A stretch of DNA of 47,325 bases from an uncultured Pseudomonadota bacterium. GTDB taxonomy: Bacteria; Myxococcota_A; Bradymonadia; Bradymonadales; GCA-2716585. Positions 9,233-18,485 of this stretch are shown here, one piece after another. Position numbers and translations under genes: made by a program. Location: the NCBI GenBank assembly GCA_937123825.1, contig CAKZKQ010000015.1, positions 1 to 47,325 of the forward strand, written 5' to 3'. Positions within the stretch are counted from its first letter, which is position 1, and each line of letters starts with the position of its first letter. The notes below the pieces were generated by a model. That model had not been told where the DNA came from. It did no database searches and saw only the letters and a list, made by a program, of their open reading frames with translations.

Positions 9233-10906
9233 ATGAACCACGCCTTCATCACCACCGCCATTGTCCTGACCAGCGCCCTGACGCTGCTGGCCTGCTCCAG
9301 CAAAGCGCCCAAAGCGCCGGCCAAGGACAAGAACGCCGCCTCCCAGGACACCGCAAACACACCCGCACCATCCAAACCGGCCCAACCCACCGCGACAGCC
9401 GCCCTGGACGGCGCCGCGCTGGCCAAAACCCACTGCGGTGGCTGCCACAAGGTCCCCAGCCCCCAGGATCTGCCCAGCGAATCCTGGCCCTTTGTCCTTG
9501 GCTGGATGGACAACTACCTGGGACACCCCAACATCACCGACGACAACCGAGGCCTGGTCGTGCGCCAGTACGTCCCCGCCACGCCACCGATCACCGACGC
9601 CCAGCGCCGCGCCATCCACAAACACTACCTGGACAACGCCGCACCCCAGGCCAAGATGCTCGCCGGACGCCAGGACGACTGGCCGCAGATCGATCTCTTT
9701 GAGCCCTCTGTGCCCGAAAAGCTGGGGCTGACCCCCCACGACATGACCACGCTCCTGCACCTCGACGAGGCCAACGGCAGGCTCTACGTGGGCACCGGCC
9801 GCAGACGCCAGTTGCACATCTTCAACCCCGCCACAGGCCAGCGCTTCGACACCGTTCAGATGCCCACCGAGCCCGTCACCGTCACCCCACAAGGTCCCGA
9901 CAAGTACCGCCTGACCCTCATGGGAAGCTTTGACTTTGATGAAGGCCTTGGCCAAATTCGCCAGATTGAAGGTTTTGGCGACCAACGCAAGGAAGTGGCG
10001 CTGCTGGTCGGCGCCCACCGCCTGACCCAGTCCCTGACCCAGGATCTCGACGCTGATGGACGGCCCGACATGGTCATGGTCGGCTTTGGAGACGGGTACG
10101 GCCCTGGCGGCATGGGCACCCTCTCGGTGCTGTGGCAACTGCCAGACTACGACAAGGTCATGGCCTCCCCGCCGTCCTCACAGCCCCTTGGCCCCTTGCC
10201 CGGCACCTTCAGCGTTGATCCGCTGGTCCGCCAGGCAGGCCCGCTCAACAGCGTCGTGGCCGACTTCAACAAGGACGGCAAGCCCGACATCGCCCTGGCC
10301 ATGGCCCAGGGACACCAGCAGGTGCTGATCTTTGAGAACAAAGGCACACGAAAGTTTGAGCGCCACACCATCATGGACCAGCACCCCGGGTTTGGATTCA
10401 ACCACGTCTCTGCCGCCGACTTTGACAACGACGGCCTGCTGGACCTTGTCGTCACCAACGGCAACAACATGGAGCAGCCCAACCCCCCGCTGCGGCCCTA
10501 CCACGGCGTGCGCATCCTGAAAAACCTGGGCGACTTTGCCTTCAAAGAGGTGGCCTTCATCCCCGTGCATGGCACCATGGAGGCCGCCAGCGCCGACTTT
10601 GACAACGACGGAGACCTGGACATCGCCGCCACGGCCTTCTTCCCCGACTGGACCCAGGACCGACCCCAGACCTTTGTCTACCTGCGCAACGACGGCCAAT
10701 GGCGCTTCACACCCCACCGCCTGCCCGACGCCACCCCCTGGGGACGCTGGATGCGGCTGACCGTCGGCGACGCCACTGGGGACGGCGCCCCAGACATCAT
10801 CCTCGGCAGTGGCTCCATCCCCATGGGCATCCCCAAAGGCGACTACGCCAAGTGGGAGTCCAAATTTGCCTCGGTCCCCGCGGTCCTGCTTCTGCGCCAC
10901 AAGTGA
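9233..10906 (+). CDS. Cytochrome c and FG-GAP/VCBS-repeat lipoprotein
   Basis: 557 aa. The open frame extends far upstream through the reductase gene, but the real start is the ATG at 9233, where a lipoprotein signal begins (MNHAFITTAIVLTSALTLLAC). An Ala/Pro/Lys-rich linker follows (about 24-60). Next comes a small cytochrome c domain with a single heme motif HCGGCHK and helices extending to about residue 135. The rest is a beta-propeller-like domain with FG-GAP/VCBS calcium-binding signatures DLDADGRPD, DFNKDGKPD, DFDNDGLLD, DFDNDGDLD and DATGDGAPD. The predicted role is extracytoplasmic electron transfer or a sensor/adhesion function. No clear ribosome binding site is visible. It converges on the kinase gene with only five bases between stop codons. 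Confidence 0.87.
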   Translation: MNHAFITTAIVLTSALTLLACSSKAPKAPAKDKNAASQDTANTPAPSKPAQPTATAALDGAALAKTHCGGCHKVPSPQDLPSESWPFVLGWMDNYLGHPNITDDNRGLVVRQYVPATPPITDAQRRAIHKHYLDNAAPQAKMLAGRQDDWPQIDLFEPSVPEKLGLTPHDMTTLLHLDEANGRLYVGTGRRRQLHIFNPATGQRFDTVQMPTEPVTVTPQGPDKYRLTLMGSFDFDEGLGQIRQIEGFGDQRKEVALLVGAHRLTQSLTQDLDADGRPDMVMVGFGDGYGPGGMGTLSVLWQLPDYDKVMASPPSSQPLGPLPGTFSVDPLVRQAGPLNSVVADFNKDGKPDIALAMAQGHQQVLIFENKGTRKFERHTIMDQHPGFGFNHVSAADFDNDGLLDLVVTNGNNMEQPNPPLRPYHGVRILKNLGDFAFKEVAFIPVHGTMEAASADFDNDGDLDIAATAFFPDWTQDRPQTFVYLRNDGQWRFTPHRLPDATPWGRWMRLTVGDATGDGAPDIILGSGSIPMGIPKGDYAKWESKFASVPAVLLLRHK

Positions 10907-10911
10907 AACTA

Positions 10912-13900
10912 TCAGCCCTTCTGGGACTGCAACCACACCGCCAGTGAGAGCGCCTCGGCGCCGCGCTGCACATCCTTGCCGCGCCACAGCTGCGCAGCTC
11001 GACGGATGACCCAAATCACATCGTCGTCCATCACAGGACGCTCCGCGATCCGGCGCTGCACCAGCCCAAAGGTCTCATCCCAACCCACCGCATCCCCTCG
11101 CCAGGCCAAACACGGCAAGAGCGACGCCCGCGCAAAAAACACCTTCAGCGACTGCCCCAACGCCAGACTCTCGCCCAGCACGCGCTCAAAGCGGTCCTGC
11201 GCGGCCTCGTAGCGCTCCAGACGCAAGTCCAACATGCCCAGGTTCAAGATCGTCAACGCCGCCGAACCCGCCTCGGCTTGCTCAAAGAGGTCCAGCGCCC
11301 GCACGTAATGCGCCTGGGCCAATGCATAGTCCTGACGGTTGCGGGCCAAATCACCCAACGCATTGTACACGTGGGCCTGGGGCACCAGGCTGCGCATCTC
11401 CTCAAACGCCACCAGACAACGGGCGTACACGCGCTCGGCCTGGGCCTCCTCGCCGCGCATCTCCATGACCAACGCCAGACGGCTGAGCACCAACGACGCG
11501 CTAAGCTCATCCCCAATCGCACCAAACCCCTCGTAGGCCCGCGTAAAAAGCGCCTCAGCCTCATCCAACCGCCCCGAGATCCGCGCGCAGTTGCCCAAAG
11601 AGCGCAAACAGTCGTAGGCCCTGCGCAGATCCTGGGCCTGACGGTGAAGCTCCAGCGCCTCGGTCAACAAGACCTGAGCCTTGTCCACAAACCCCTTGAT
11701 CAACAAGATGGTCGCCTCCTGATTGAGCGCCATCCTGTAGGTCCGCCCCCAACCTCGCTCCCTGGCTTTGTCCATCAAGGCATGGACCTCGTTGAGGGCA
11801 TCGTCCAACCCACCGCGCCGAACGTCGCCGCGCAAACGCGTCAAGTCCAACAACGCCCAACGCTCGTCCTCTGGCCCAATTCGGTGCTGGCGCCACAACC
11901 GCTCACAGCGCTCCATCGCCTCCTGCGCCGCGCGTTGATCCCCCTGATTCTGAAGCTCGCTGCACACCGCCAGCAGGGTTTGACTGGCCTCATCCACATC
12001 CCCGGCCAGCTCCAAATGGCGCGCAAGCCGAATCCGAGCCGCCGCGTCACTCTCGGGGTAGAGCCTGGACAGGACCTGGGCGCAAACGTGGTGGTGGCGC
12101 GTCAAGCGCCCGTCGGCGTCGGCGTCCTGCTCAAGCACACCGCGCAACATCCCGTGCACAAACGCCCAGCCGCCGGGCTGCGGACGCGCCAACCGCGCAT
12201 TGATCAACCGCTCCACGAGCCCCTCGGGCGCCACACACCCCAACGCCTCGCAAACCGCGCGCCACTCAACGTCGTAGACCTCCAGCCCCAACGCAGCAGC
12301 CGCCTCCAAACCCACCTTCGCCCCGGGACCCCCCTCTTCTTCGATCTGACGCCGAAGCCGCTCAGACCAGACCTCGTAGAGGTCGCCGGGCAGGTCGAGC
12401 CTGGCCCCAGAACGCAAGACAAAACCGTCCTCACCGACCTCCAACACGCCACGCTGGACCCAGTCGCCGATGAGCTGCACCGCAAAGAGGGGGTTGCCCG
12501 CCGTGCGCGCCTCGACCTGCTCAATCAGACCGCCTTCAAGGCCGAGCAAACGCTGGATGAGTTGGTGGTGGTCATCGGCGTTGAGCGGCTTGATGTCGAC
12601 GCGCTGGGCCTCATCGAGCGTCAACAGTTCGGTCAGCACGTACCAGGCCACGCGGCTCTCGGCCAGCGCCTCTTCCTGGGCCGTCGCCACAATCATGATG
12701 GGGCAAGGGTGCTGGCGCTGACGTTTGAGCAGGTAGCCGGCCAATCCCAACGCGTCCACACCCCATTGCACGTCTTCAAGCCAAAGGATCACGGGCCGCG
12801 TGGCCGCCAACGCCTCCAAGACCCGCGCCACAAGCGCATAACGCTCCAGCGGACTGCCAAAGTGGACGCGCTGTGTGGCGTTTGGATCGCTCTCAGAGCG
12901 CAACGACGGAGACATCAGCCCCGCCAGACCCTGCACCAGGCTCTTGTCTTCGAGCCCCAGCCGCGCCAGCACGCCGGTCAAACGCGCCTCCAACCCTTCA
13001 AGCGGCTGCCCCACACAACCCAGCGCCCGCGCCACCATCGCCGGGACACCATCTTCAGGAGCGTCCATCGGCCCATGGGTGGCGCGCCAGACCTGGGCAT
13101 TGCCAAGCTCGACCGAACGCTGGGCCAGCCACCTGACCAGCGAGGTCTTACCAACCCCCGCAGGCCCCCGAAGCGCCAACATCCGCCCTTCTCGCTGGCC
13201 GTGCACCTCCTTGAGGCACTCCCACAGCAAATCGCGCTCGCCTTGACGCCCCACCAACGGGATCGTGCGCACCCCGTAGAGCGCCAGACCTGCCCCCACC
13301 AGCTTCAACGGCGTGGGCGAATACGCCAGCCCCCAGTGCGGGGCGACGGCCTGACCCGGGGCCGGGCGGCCTTCTCCAAGCGTGATTTGAAGAATCTTAT
13401 TGGGACGCTCGGTCAATTGACGCAGCGCCGCTTCGGTCACCGGCCCCCTGGTGGGCATCAGCGGCTTGACCAGCCCTGCCCCCACCCCGTCGGTGGTATG
13501 GAGCCTGGCAAGCGCCCAGGCCGCGTCGGCCGCGCACGCAAAGCGCTCCTTGATCCGGGGCGCCATCATCCGATGAACCCAGGCTTCAAAGCCATCGGGC
13601 ATCCCCGCAGCCTCAAGCGCGGGCCTCGGCGCCCGAAAATGTTGCTGGGCCAGGCGAGTGATGACTTGGATTCTGTCGGCGCCGGTGGCTTTGAAAGGGA
13701 CGTGGCCGGTGGCCAGTTGGTAGGCCATGCAACCCAGCGCGTAGAGGTCCGTCCAGGGTCCAAAGTCTCGCCAGCGGCCGCTGAACTGCTCGGGGGCCAT
13801 ATAATCGGGCGTGCCGTGGACAAAGTTGCCGTCGCCGTCGGGGCTCTCTTCGTCGTCGAGCAGGTGGGCGATGCCAAAGTCGGTCAGCTTCAAGCCCGGG

Positions 13901-14385
13901 CGCAGGTCATCATGCTGACAAATGAGCACATTGTCGGGCTTGATGTCCCGGTGCAACACGCCGCGCGCATGGGAGTGCGCCAGCACGTCGAGCAGCGCCA
14001 GCAAAATCTGGCGCAGCGTCGGCCACGGCAACGGGCGGCACATGGTCTGCAATGAGCCGCCGCTGGCCAACTCCATGACCACATAGGGGCTGCCCGCCAG
14101 GACCTGGCTGGCGGAAGCGCGCTCAGCCGCCTCATCCACCACCCCCTGGTCGAGCACCATCACCACGCCAGGATGCTCCAAAGAGGCCATGGAGCGCACC
14201 TCGCGCCGAAACCCCTTTTGCCAATGCGGTCCCTGAAGGTGTGCGTTGGTGATGACCTTCACCGCCACCGCCACCCCCGATGTGTGGACCCCTTGCCACA
14301 CCTCACCCATGCCCCCGCGCCCAAGCTGACGGCCCAACTCAAAAGGCCCCAGGTGCACCCCTCTGCCTGCCAACGTGGGCCTCAT
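10912..14385 (-). CDS. Hanks-type Ser/Thr kinase fused to AAA-type ATPase and TPR domains
   Basis: 1157-aa cytosolic signalling protein. Kinase domain about 14-295: glycine loop LGRGGMGEVW, Lys43 in VAVKVI, catalytic HRDIKPDN (Asp147), LTDFG (Asp169), and an activation segment ending GTPDYMAPEQ. All catalytic residues are present, so it should be active. A linker leads to an NTPase domain with Walker A GPAGVGKTS (about 406-414) and Walker B-like VILWLEDVQWG, as in STAND/AAA-16 regulators. The C-terminal third is helical TPR-type repeats (for example AYDCLRSLGNCARISGRLDEA). This layout is common in myxobacteria and usually links ligand or partner sensing to phosphorylation. The start overlaps the upstream gene's stop as ATGA and has a strong AGGAGG site, so the two are translationally coupled. 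Confidence 0.93.
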   Translation of the reverse strand: MRPTLAGRGVHLGPFELGRQLGRGGMGEVWQGVHTSGVAVAVKVITNAHLQGPHWQKGFRREVRSMASLEHPGVVMVLDQGVVDEAAERASASQVLAGSPYVVMELASGGSLQTMCRPLPWPTLRQILLALLDVLAHSHARGVLHRDIKPDNVLICQHDDLRPGLKLTDFGIAHLLDDEESPDGDGNFVHGTPDYMAPEQFSGRWRDFGPWTDLYALGCMAYQLATGHVPFKATGADRIQVITRLAQQHFRAPRPALEAAGMPDGFEAWVHRMMAPRIKERFACAADAAWALARLHTTDGVGAGLVKPLMPTRGPVTEAALRQLTERPNKILQITLGEGRPAPGQAVAPHWGLAYSPTPLKLVGAGLALYGVRTIPLVGRQGERDLLWECLKEVHGQREGRMLALRGPAGVGKTSLVRWLAQRSVELGNAQVWRATHGPMDAPEDGVPAMVARALGCVGQPLEGLEARLTGVLARLGLEDKSLVQGLAGLMSPSLRSESDPNATQRVHFGSPLERYALVARVLEALAATRPVILWLEDVQWGVDALGLAGYLLKRQRQHPCPIMIVATAQEEALAESRVAWYVLTELLTLDEAQRVDIKPLNADDHHQLIQRLLGLEGGLIEQVEARTAGNPLFAVQLIGDWVQRGVLEVGEDGFVLRSGARLDLPGDLYEVWSERLRRQIEEEGGPGAKVGLEAAAALGLEVYDVEWRAVCEALGCVAPEGLVERLINARLARPQPGGWAFVHGMLRGVLEQDADADGRLTRHHHVCAQVLSRLYPESDAAARIRLARHLELAGDVDEASQTLLAVCSELQNQGDQRAAQEAMERCERLWRQHRIGPEDERWALLDLTRLRGDVRRGGLDDALNEVHALMDKARERGWGRTYRMALNQEATILLIKGFVDKAQVLLTEALELHRQAQDLRRAYDCLRSLGNCARISGRLDEAEALFTRAYEGFGAIGDELSASLVLSRLALVMEMRGEEAQAERVYARCLVAFEEMRSLVPQAHVYNALGDLARNRQDYALAQAHYVRALDLFEQAEAGSAALTILNLGMLDLRLERYEAAQDRFERVLGESLALGQSLKVFFARASLLPCLAWRGDAVGWDETFGLVQRRIAERPVMDDDVIWVIRRAAQLWRGKDVQRGAEALSLAVWLQSQKG

Positions 14386-17042
14386 GCGTCCTCCTGGTTG
14401 GCCACGCGCCCCTGGACCTGATCGGCCCCGATGAGCGGGATCAAATCGAGGTAGCGCTTGCGCGGCCCGATGCCGGTCTCTTGGCGGACGGGGTGGCGCG
14501 CGGGGACTTTGACGCGGATCATGCGCAGCCCGTGCGGCAGGCCTTTGTCTTCGCGGCGCGCGTTTTCGCGCACCAACTCCACCCCAAAGCCGCCCACCAG
14601 GACCATCGCGGTGCTCTCAGCGTGGGTCATGCGCCCAGCGTGGACCGAACCGCCGTCCACGCGCACCTCCAAGAGGTCCAGACCAATCCCCCAAGACTCA
14701 CACCATGCCCAAGCCTTGGCGACCCAGTGCACAAAAAGCGCCACATCTTCCGGCACAAACCGGCGCGTGCGCACGCTCTGATCGAGCGCTTTCAAACGCC
14801 CGTCCATCCACACCTCGGCGCGGCCATCCATCACCAGACTCACCGGCGCCACCTTGCAGGCAAACGCCTCAGAGTCGGGCGCGGGCATGCCGAGCGTGGC
14901 CAAGCCGTCGATCTCCTGCCATCCCCAGGGCATCTGGCGCCCTTTGACATTCCAACGCGCAAGCTGCTCGGGGGTCAGATAGTCCAGCGCCATCTCCAGC
15001 GCGTCGATGTGCACAAAACGTTGGAGCAGATCGCAGAGCCTGGACCAGTTCAAATCCGGGGGCGACTCATAAAGCAGACCCCGAAGCTGAGACAGCCCGC
15101 TGGTGGCGGTAAAACCATCGGCAGGGTCGTAGGCACCAAAAGAGACCTCGTTGGTGCTCAGCGCCGAGAGGATTGGATCGCAAGCCGTGCGGGCGGCCTC
15201 CAAAAAAGGCTTGTTCTTCTTGGAGCGCTCCTTGCTCAGCGCCGCCTCGATGGCTTGGCGCGCGTCGGGGCGGCCCATCGCCCCCAGCGCCAACGCAGCG
15301 CCGCGCCGCTCATGGCCTTTTTTGCTTTTGAGCAACCCCAGAACCGACTCAAATCCTTGCGGGCTGGCTTTGAAGAGCGCGGCGGCGGCCAGAATCTGCA
15401 CCTGCTCCGAGGTGTCGCGCAGTTGCTCCAGGTGAAAGGACTCGTCGGTGGGGACGTGCTGACTGTACCACTGGTAGAAATCCGGACGGCGCCTGGGTTT
15501 GACGTGCTCCAGCGCGTATCGAACGTAGTGCGCCACACGCTCGACCCCAAAGGTCTTCACCAAATCTGTCAGCGTTTGACCAAAATCCTCCCCCTCGATC
15601 ATCCGCTCGCTTTGGGCCAGATCGTTGTACACGATCATCACGCCCAACAAGCGCTCGTCGTGCCGACACACCTCGCGCACCTGCCAGAAGAGTCCACGGT
15701 AGCTGCTCAAATCTCGCTGTCCGATGGACGTGTCGATGCACAGCCGCAGCAGAAACTCCACCCCCATCATCGCAAACATAGGACCAAAGGCGGTCGGCGC
15801 GACGAAATCTTTGGCCACCGGGCGGTACGTGCGCTCAAAGGCCAACCGGGCCTGGCGCTCCTGGGCAATCCAGTCAAAGACCTCGTGGGGCTCGCGCTCT
15901 TGTCGCTGGCCCGACTTCAAGTCCACCAACCAACGCGCCAGCCTCTGCCCCTCGCCCTCGGTCTGGAGCAGCGGCTCGACGGCCCTGGAGACCGCATTGA
16001 CGTCGGGCATGGCGCAGAGTCCCTCAAACGCAGCGGCGCGCATCCAGCGGTCTTCACTGCCCAGCCACACCCCCAACGACTGGGCCTCTCCCGGCGCCGT
16101 CAGCCTCGCCACAGTGCGGATACAACTCCAACGCGGACCGGGTTTTTGGATGCCAGCGGCCAGAGCCTTGCGCAAGAGCGGCACCATCGCCGCGCCCTGA
16201 GCCATGAGCATGGCCTCCAACTCCTGAACGCGCCAGGCATATTCATTGCCGCCAAGCACCTCCTGGAGCGCCAGCGCGCGCACATCTTTATGAGGACAAA
16301 GGTGAAAGAGTTCCCAGGGCTTGACCCGCTGCGGTGAGGTCAAGAGCGCCAACAACTCATCTTGGGGCAACCACCCAAAGAGGGCGTGGACCTGCGGGTT
16401 TTGACGCTGCCAAACGGGCACTTTGCCCCAGAATTTGATGACCTTGGCCAGACAGGGCGCCACCCATCGCGGCGGCACCTCGTGGATCTCCATCGCCATG
16501 GACACCCAGGCAAACTCGGGGATGTCGTTGAGGTAGGCGCCCGAGGCGGCCATGGGGCGAGACAGGCGCGGGGTGACCAGGCGCTCAAGGGCGTCGCTGG
16601 CGCCTGGGGTGTCTTGTAACATGGCCCGCTGGGCATCGGACCAGTTCGTCCAACTCCAAGTGTTGACCATGTTGTCCAGCAAGTTATCCAGAAAGGCCGA
16701 CCAAATGGGCGCCGAGCGCTTGGCGGGCAAGAACGTCAGCGACTCGACCAGCAGCGCGTGGGTGTCGGTGGCCAACTCCAGCGTCAGATGCTCCACAAAG
16801 GTCATCAGCAGCAGGTCAAAGCCAGGATCGAGCGCCTCTTCAAGCCTCAAGAGCGCCAGCGCCACCACGCAGCGCCGCCAAGCCGCATCCGAAACGTTCG
16901 GACCTGAGATCTGCTTGAGCACCGCGCGACAGCGCCTGAGCAGCCACTTGCTGCCCCCGTCCTCATCGGCGTACTTCCAGGACGACAGCGCTTGTTTGTT
17001 GCGCTCGGCCAGCGTTTGGCGCCAGTTGGCCTCTTTGCTCAT
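14382..17042 (-). CDS. HEAT-like repeat protein coupled to the kinase gene
   Basis: 886 aa, no signal peptide, no recognised enzyme domain. The start at the ATG (17042) is taken because the GGTGGAGGAG site lies just upstream; the in-frame TTG at 17057 lies within that same purine stretch. The middle contains alpha-helical repeat segments of HEAT type (for example RGAALALGAMGRPDARQAIE). The C-terminal 250 residues form a separate Trp-rich region with KVAPVSLVMDGRAEVWMDG and AESTAMVLVGGFGVEL. Four-base ATGA overlap with the kinase downstream indicates one operon, so a role as a kinase partner, scaffold or substrate is plausible. That is inferred from context only. Confidence 0.85.
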   Translation of the reverse strand: MSKEANWRQTLAERNKQALSSWKYADEDGGSKWLLRRCRAVLKQISGPNVSDAAWRRCVVALALLRLEEALDPGFDLLLMTFVEHLTLELATDTHALLVESLTFLPAKRSAPIWSAFLDNLLDNMVNTWSWTNWSDAQRAMLQDTPGASDALERLVTPRLSRPMAASGAYLNDIPEFAWVSMAMEIHEVPPRWVAPCLAKVIKFWGKVPVWQRQNPQVHALFGWLPQDELLALLTSPQRVKPWELFHLCPHKDVRALALQEVLGGNEYAWRVQELEAMLMAQGAAMVPLLRKALAAGIQKPGPRWSCIRTVARLTAPGEAQSLGVWLGSEDRWMRAAAFEGLCAMPDVNAVSRAVEPLLQTEGEGQRLARWLVDLKSGQRQEREPHEVFDWIAQERQARLAFERTYRPVAKDFVAPTAFGPMFAMMGVEFLLRLCIDTSIGQRDLSSYRGLFWQVREVCRHDERLLGVMIVYNDLAQSERMIEGEDFGQTLTDLVKTFGVERVAHYVRYALEHVKPRRRPDFYQWYSQHVPTDESFHLEQLRDTSEQVQILAAAALFKASPQGFESVLGLLKSKKGHERRGAALALGAMGRPDARQAIEAALSKERSKKNKPFLEAARTACDPILSALSTNEVSFGAYDPADGFTATSGLSQLRGLLYESPPDLNWSRLCDLLQRFVHIDALEMALDYLTPEQLARWNVKGRQMPWGWQEIDGLATLGMPAPDSEAFACKVAPVSLVMDGRAEVWMDGRLKALDQSVRTRRFVPEDVALFVHWVAKAWAWCESWGIGLDLLEVRVDGGSVHAGRMTHAESTAMVLVGGFGVELVRENARREDKGLPHGLRMIRVKVPARHPVRQETGIGPRKRYLDLIPLIGADQVQGRVANQEDA

Positions 17043-17092
17043 CTCTCCTCCACCCAAGAGCTTCTGGTTCCACGCAGCATAGGTTGTTAAGG

Positions 17093-17122
17093 TTTACACC
17101 CATGCCAAGGCACTTGTCACAA
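17093..17122 (-). promoter_or_regulatory. Candidate sigma-70-like promoter of the HEAT/kinase operon
   Basis: On the minus strand, TTGTGA (17122-17117), an 18-bp spacer, then TGTAAA (17098-17093). Each box matches the consensus at four of six positions. It lies about 50 bp upstream of the start at 17042. Confidence 0.3.
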
Positions 17123-17145
17123 AAGCCCGCCACACCAGGTTCTGT

Positions 17146-17325
17146 ATGACAATTGGAACCAAGCTTCGGCGAGTGCGATGGTGTCGAGGTCGAGGAGGAG
17201 AGCACAGACGAACCGGGGGTTCGTCGAGCATCGACGACGACGAGATCGACATCATCGGGCCGTTGGGCGACGGGACAATTGTCAGACAGGACCTAAACCC
17301 GACCTACGATGATGCCCGGTCGTGA
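17146..17325 (+). CDS. Possible 59-aa small ORF, weakly supported
   Basis: ATG to TGA, 59 codons, in the spacer between the two minus-strand operons and overlapping the last bases of the glycosyltransferase gene in antisense. The N-terminal half is Arg/Gly-rich, and the C-terminal half is acidic (SSIDDDEIDIIGPLGDG then TIVRQDLNPTYDDARS). No convincing ribosome site. It may be chance, or the decayed end of a gene. Confidence 0.15.
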   Translation: MTIGTKLRRVRWCRGRGGEHRRTGGSSSIDDDEIDIIGPLGDGTIVRQDLNPTYDDARS

Positions 17326-18485
17326 TCCGCGATCAGGGACGCGATGGCGTCCACGGCGTCATCAAGGCCCTGGTGCTGGGCTGCGTCGATGCGGCGCGCA
17401 AAGCCCGAGGCGTCGTCAAGCACGCGCGCCAGCGCCTGGGGCAGCGCCTGGGCCTCAGGGACCACCACACCGACGGCCTGACGCTCAACCCAGCGCTCGT
17501 TGCCGCGCTGAACCGGCGCCATGCCCGTCGACTTCATGGCCAAAATGGGCGTGCGCGTAATGAGGGCCTCGGTGATGGTCATCGCCCCAGGCTTGCCGAT
17601 GAGAAAATCCGCCAAACGATAGTAGTGGTGCGGCGGCTGCTCGGTGAACCCCATCACCTGACGGGGATAGCTGACATTGAGGGCCTCGACCGACTGACGG
17701 ATCTCTTGGGAGCGACCACACAGAAAAAGCATCTGAATCGGCCGGTCCACGCCGTCGAGCGCGCGGGCGATGTCGACCAGGATTTTGGAGCCCTGCGCCC
17801 CAAAGTGGGCCACGCCAAGCGGCAAATCCGGGTCCAAACCCGCCTGCACCATCGCCGTGCGGCGGTCCGCAGGCGCCTCTTTGTAGAAATCCGGGGCGAT
17901 GACCATGCCCGAGAGCGAGTGGATGGCGCTGGCGGGCACACCGGCGCGCTTGGCCTGCTCGCCCAGCCGAGGCTTGGCGCACAGATAGTGCTGCGCCTGA
18001 CGCGTATCAAACCAGTAGCGCCGCTTGCACTGCTCAAAGTCCACGGGGATGGTGACGCAAAGGGCCTGGGGCACCACACGGCGCAAACTGGCGCACACCG
18101 CCGTATTGTACATTGGCGTCACCGACACCAACACGTCCGCAGCCCCAAGCTGACCCCACCGACCGGCCATCTCAGGCTGTCCGCGCCACAACAACCAACT
18201 GTTGAAGAGCCGCCCCAGGTTGATCCGCCCACGCAGGTCAAAGACCTTCTCGCGGCGAATCTGGTCGTTGAAGTCGTCGATGCCCTTGCGCATCATGCCG
18301 TCGTTGCGAGACCCCGGCTCAAAAAGCTCCACCAGATCCAGCGGCGCCACGTCCCAGTCCTCGCCGAGCCTCGGCGCCAGCGCACGCGCCAGCCCCTTGG
18401 CCGCGGTCATGTGACCCGAACCCGCCTCAAAGTAGAGCACCCGCAGGCGCCTCTTGCGCCCCTGTGAGATTGCAGCGCTGGCCAT
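17304..18485 (-). CDS. MGDG-synthase-like (GT28-type) glycosyltransferase
   Basis: 393 aa. Probable membrane-associated glycosyltransferase transferring a sugar from a nucleotide donor to a lipid or isoprenoid acceptor. The N-terminal acceptor-side domain starts with RVLYFEAGSGHMTAAKGLA, the GSGH motif of monogalactosyldiacylglycerol-synthase-type enzymes. The C-terminal donor domain has LPLGVAHFGAQGSK, QVMGFTEQPPHHYYRLADF and FLIGKPGAMTITEAL, a typical GT-B donor-binding pattern. The start is the ATG overlapping the previous stop by one base (TGATG), so translation is coupled; an upstream in-frame GTG at 18512 is less likely. Last gene of the six-gene operon. The donor could be GDP-fucose made by its neighbours, but family members mostly use UDP-sugars, so donor identity is open. 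Confidence 0.87.
   Translation of the reverse strand: MASAAISQGRKRRLRVLYFEAGSGHMTAAKGLARALAPRLGEDWDVAPLDLVELFEPGSRNDGMMRKGIDDFNDQIRREKVFDLRGRINLGRLFNSWLLWRGQPEMAGRWGQLGAADVLVSVTPMYNTAVCASLRRVVPQALCVTIPVDFEQCKRRYWFDTRQAQHYLCAKPRLGEQAKRAGVPASAIHSLSGMVIAPDFYKEAPADRRTAMVQAGLDPDLPLGVAHFGAQGSKILVDIARALDGVDRPIQMLFLCGRSQEIRQSVEALNVSYPRQVMGFTEQPPHHYYRLADFLIGKPGAMTITEALITRTPILAMKSTGMAPVQRGNERWVERQAVGVVVPEAQALPQALARVLDDASGFARRIDAAQHQGLDDAVDAIASLIADHDRASS

Noticed and set aside
11278..14055. 925-codon open frame antisense to the kinase gene, with 14280-16337 and 19205-20692 likewise
   Set aside because: Arg/His/Pro/Gln-rich low-quality translation. The opposite strand encodes intact kinase, HEAT-like and prenyl synthase motifs.
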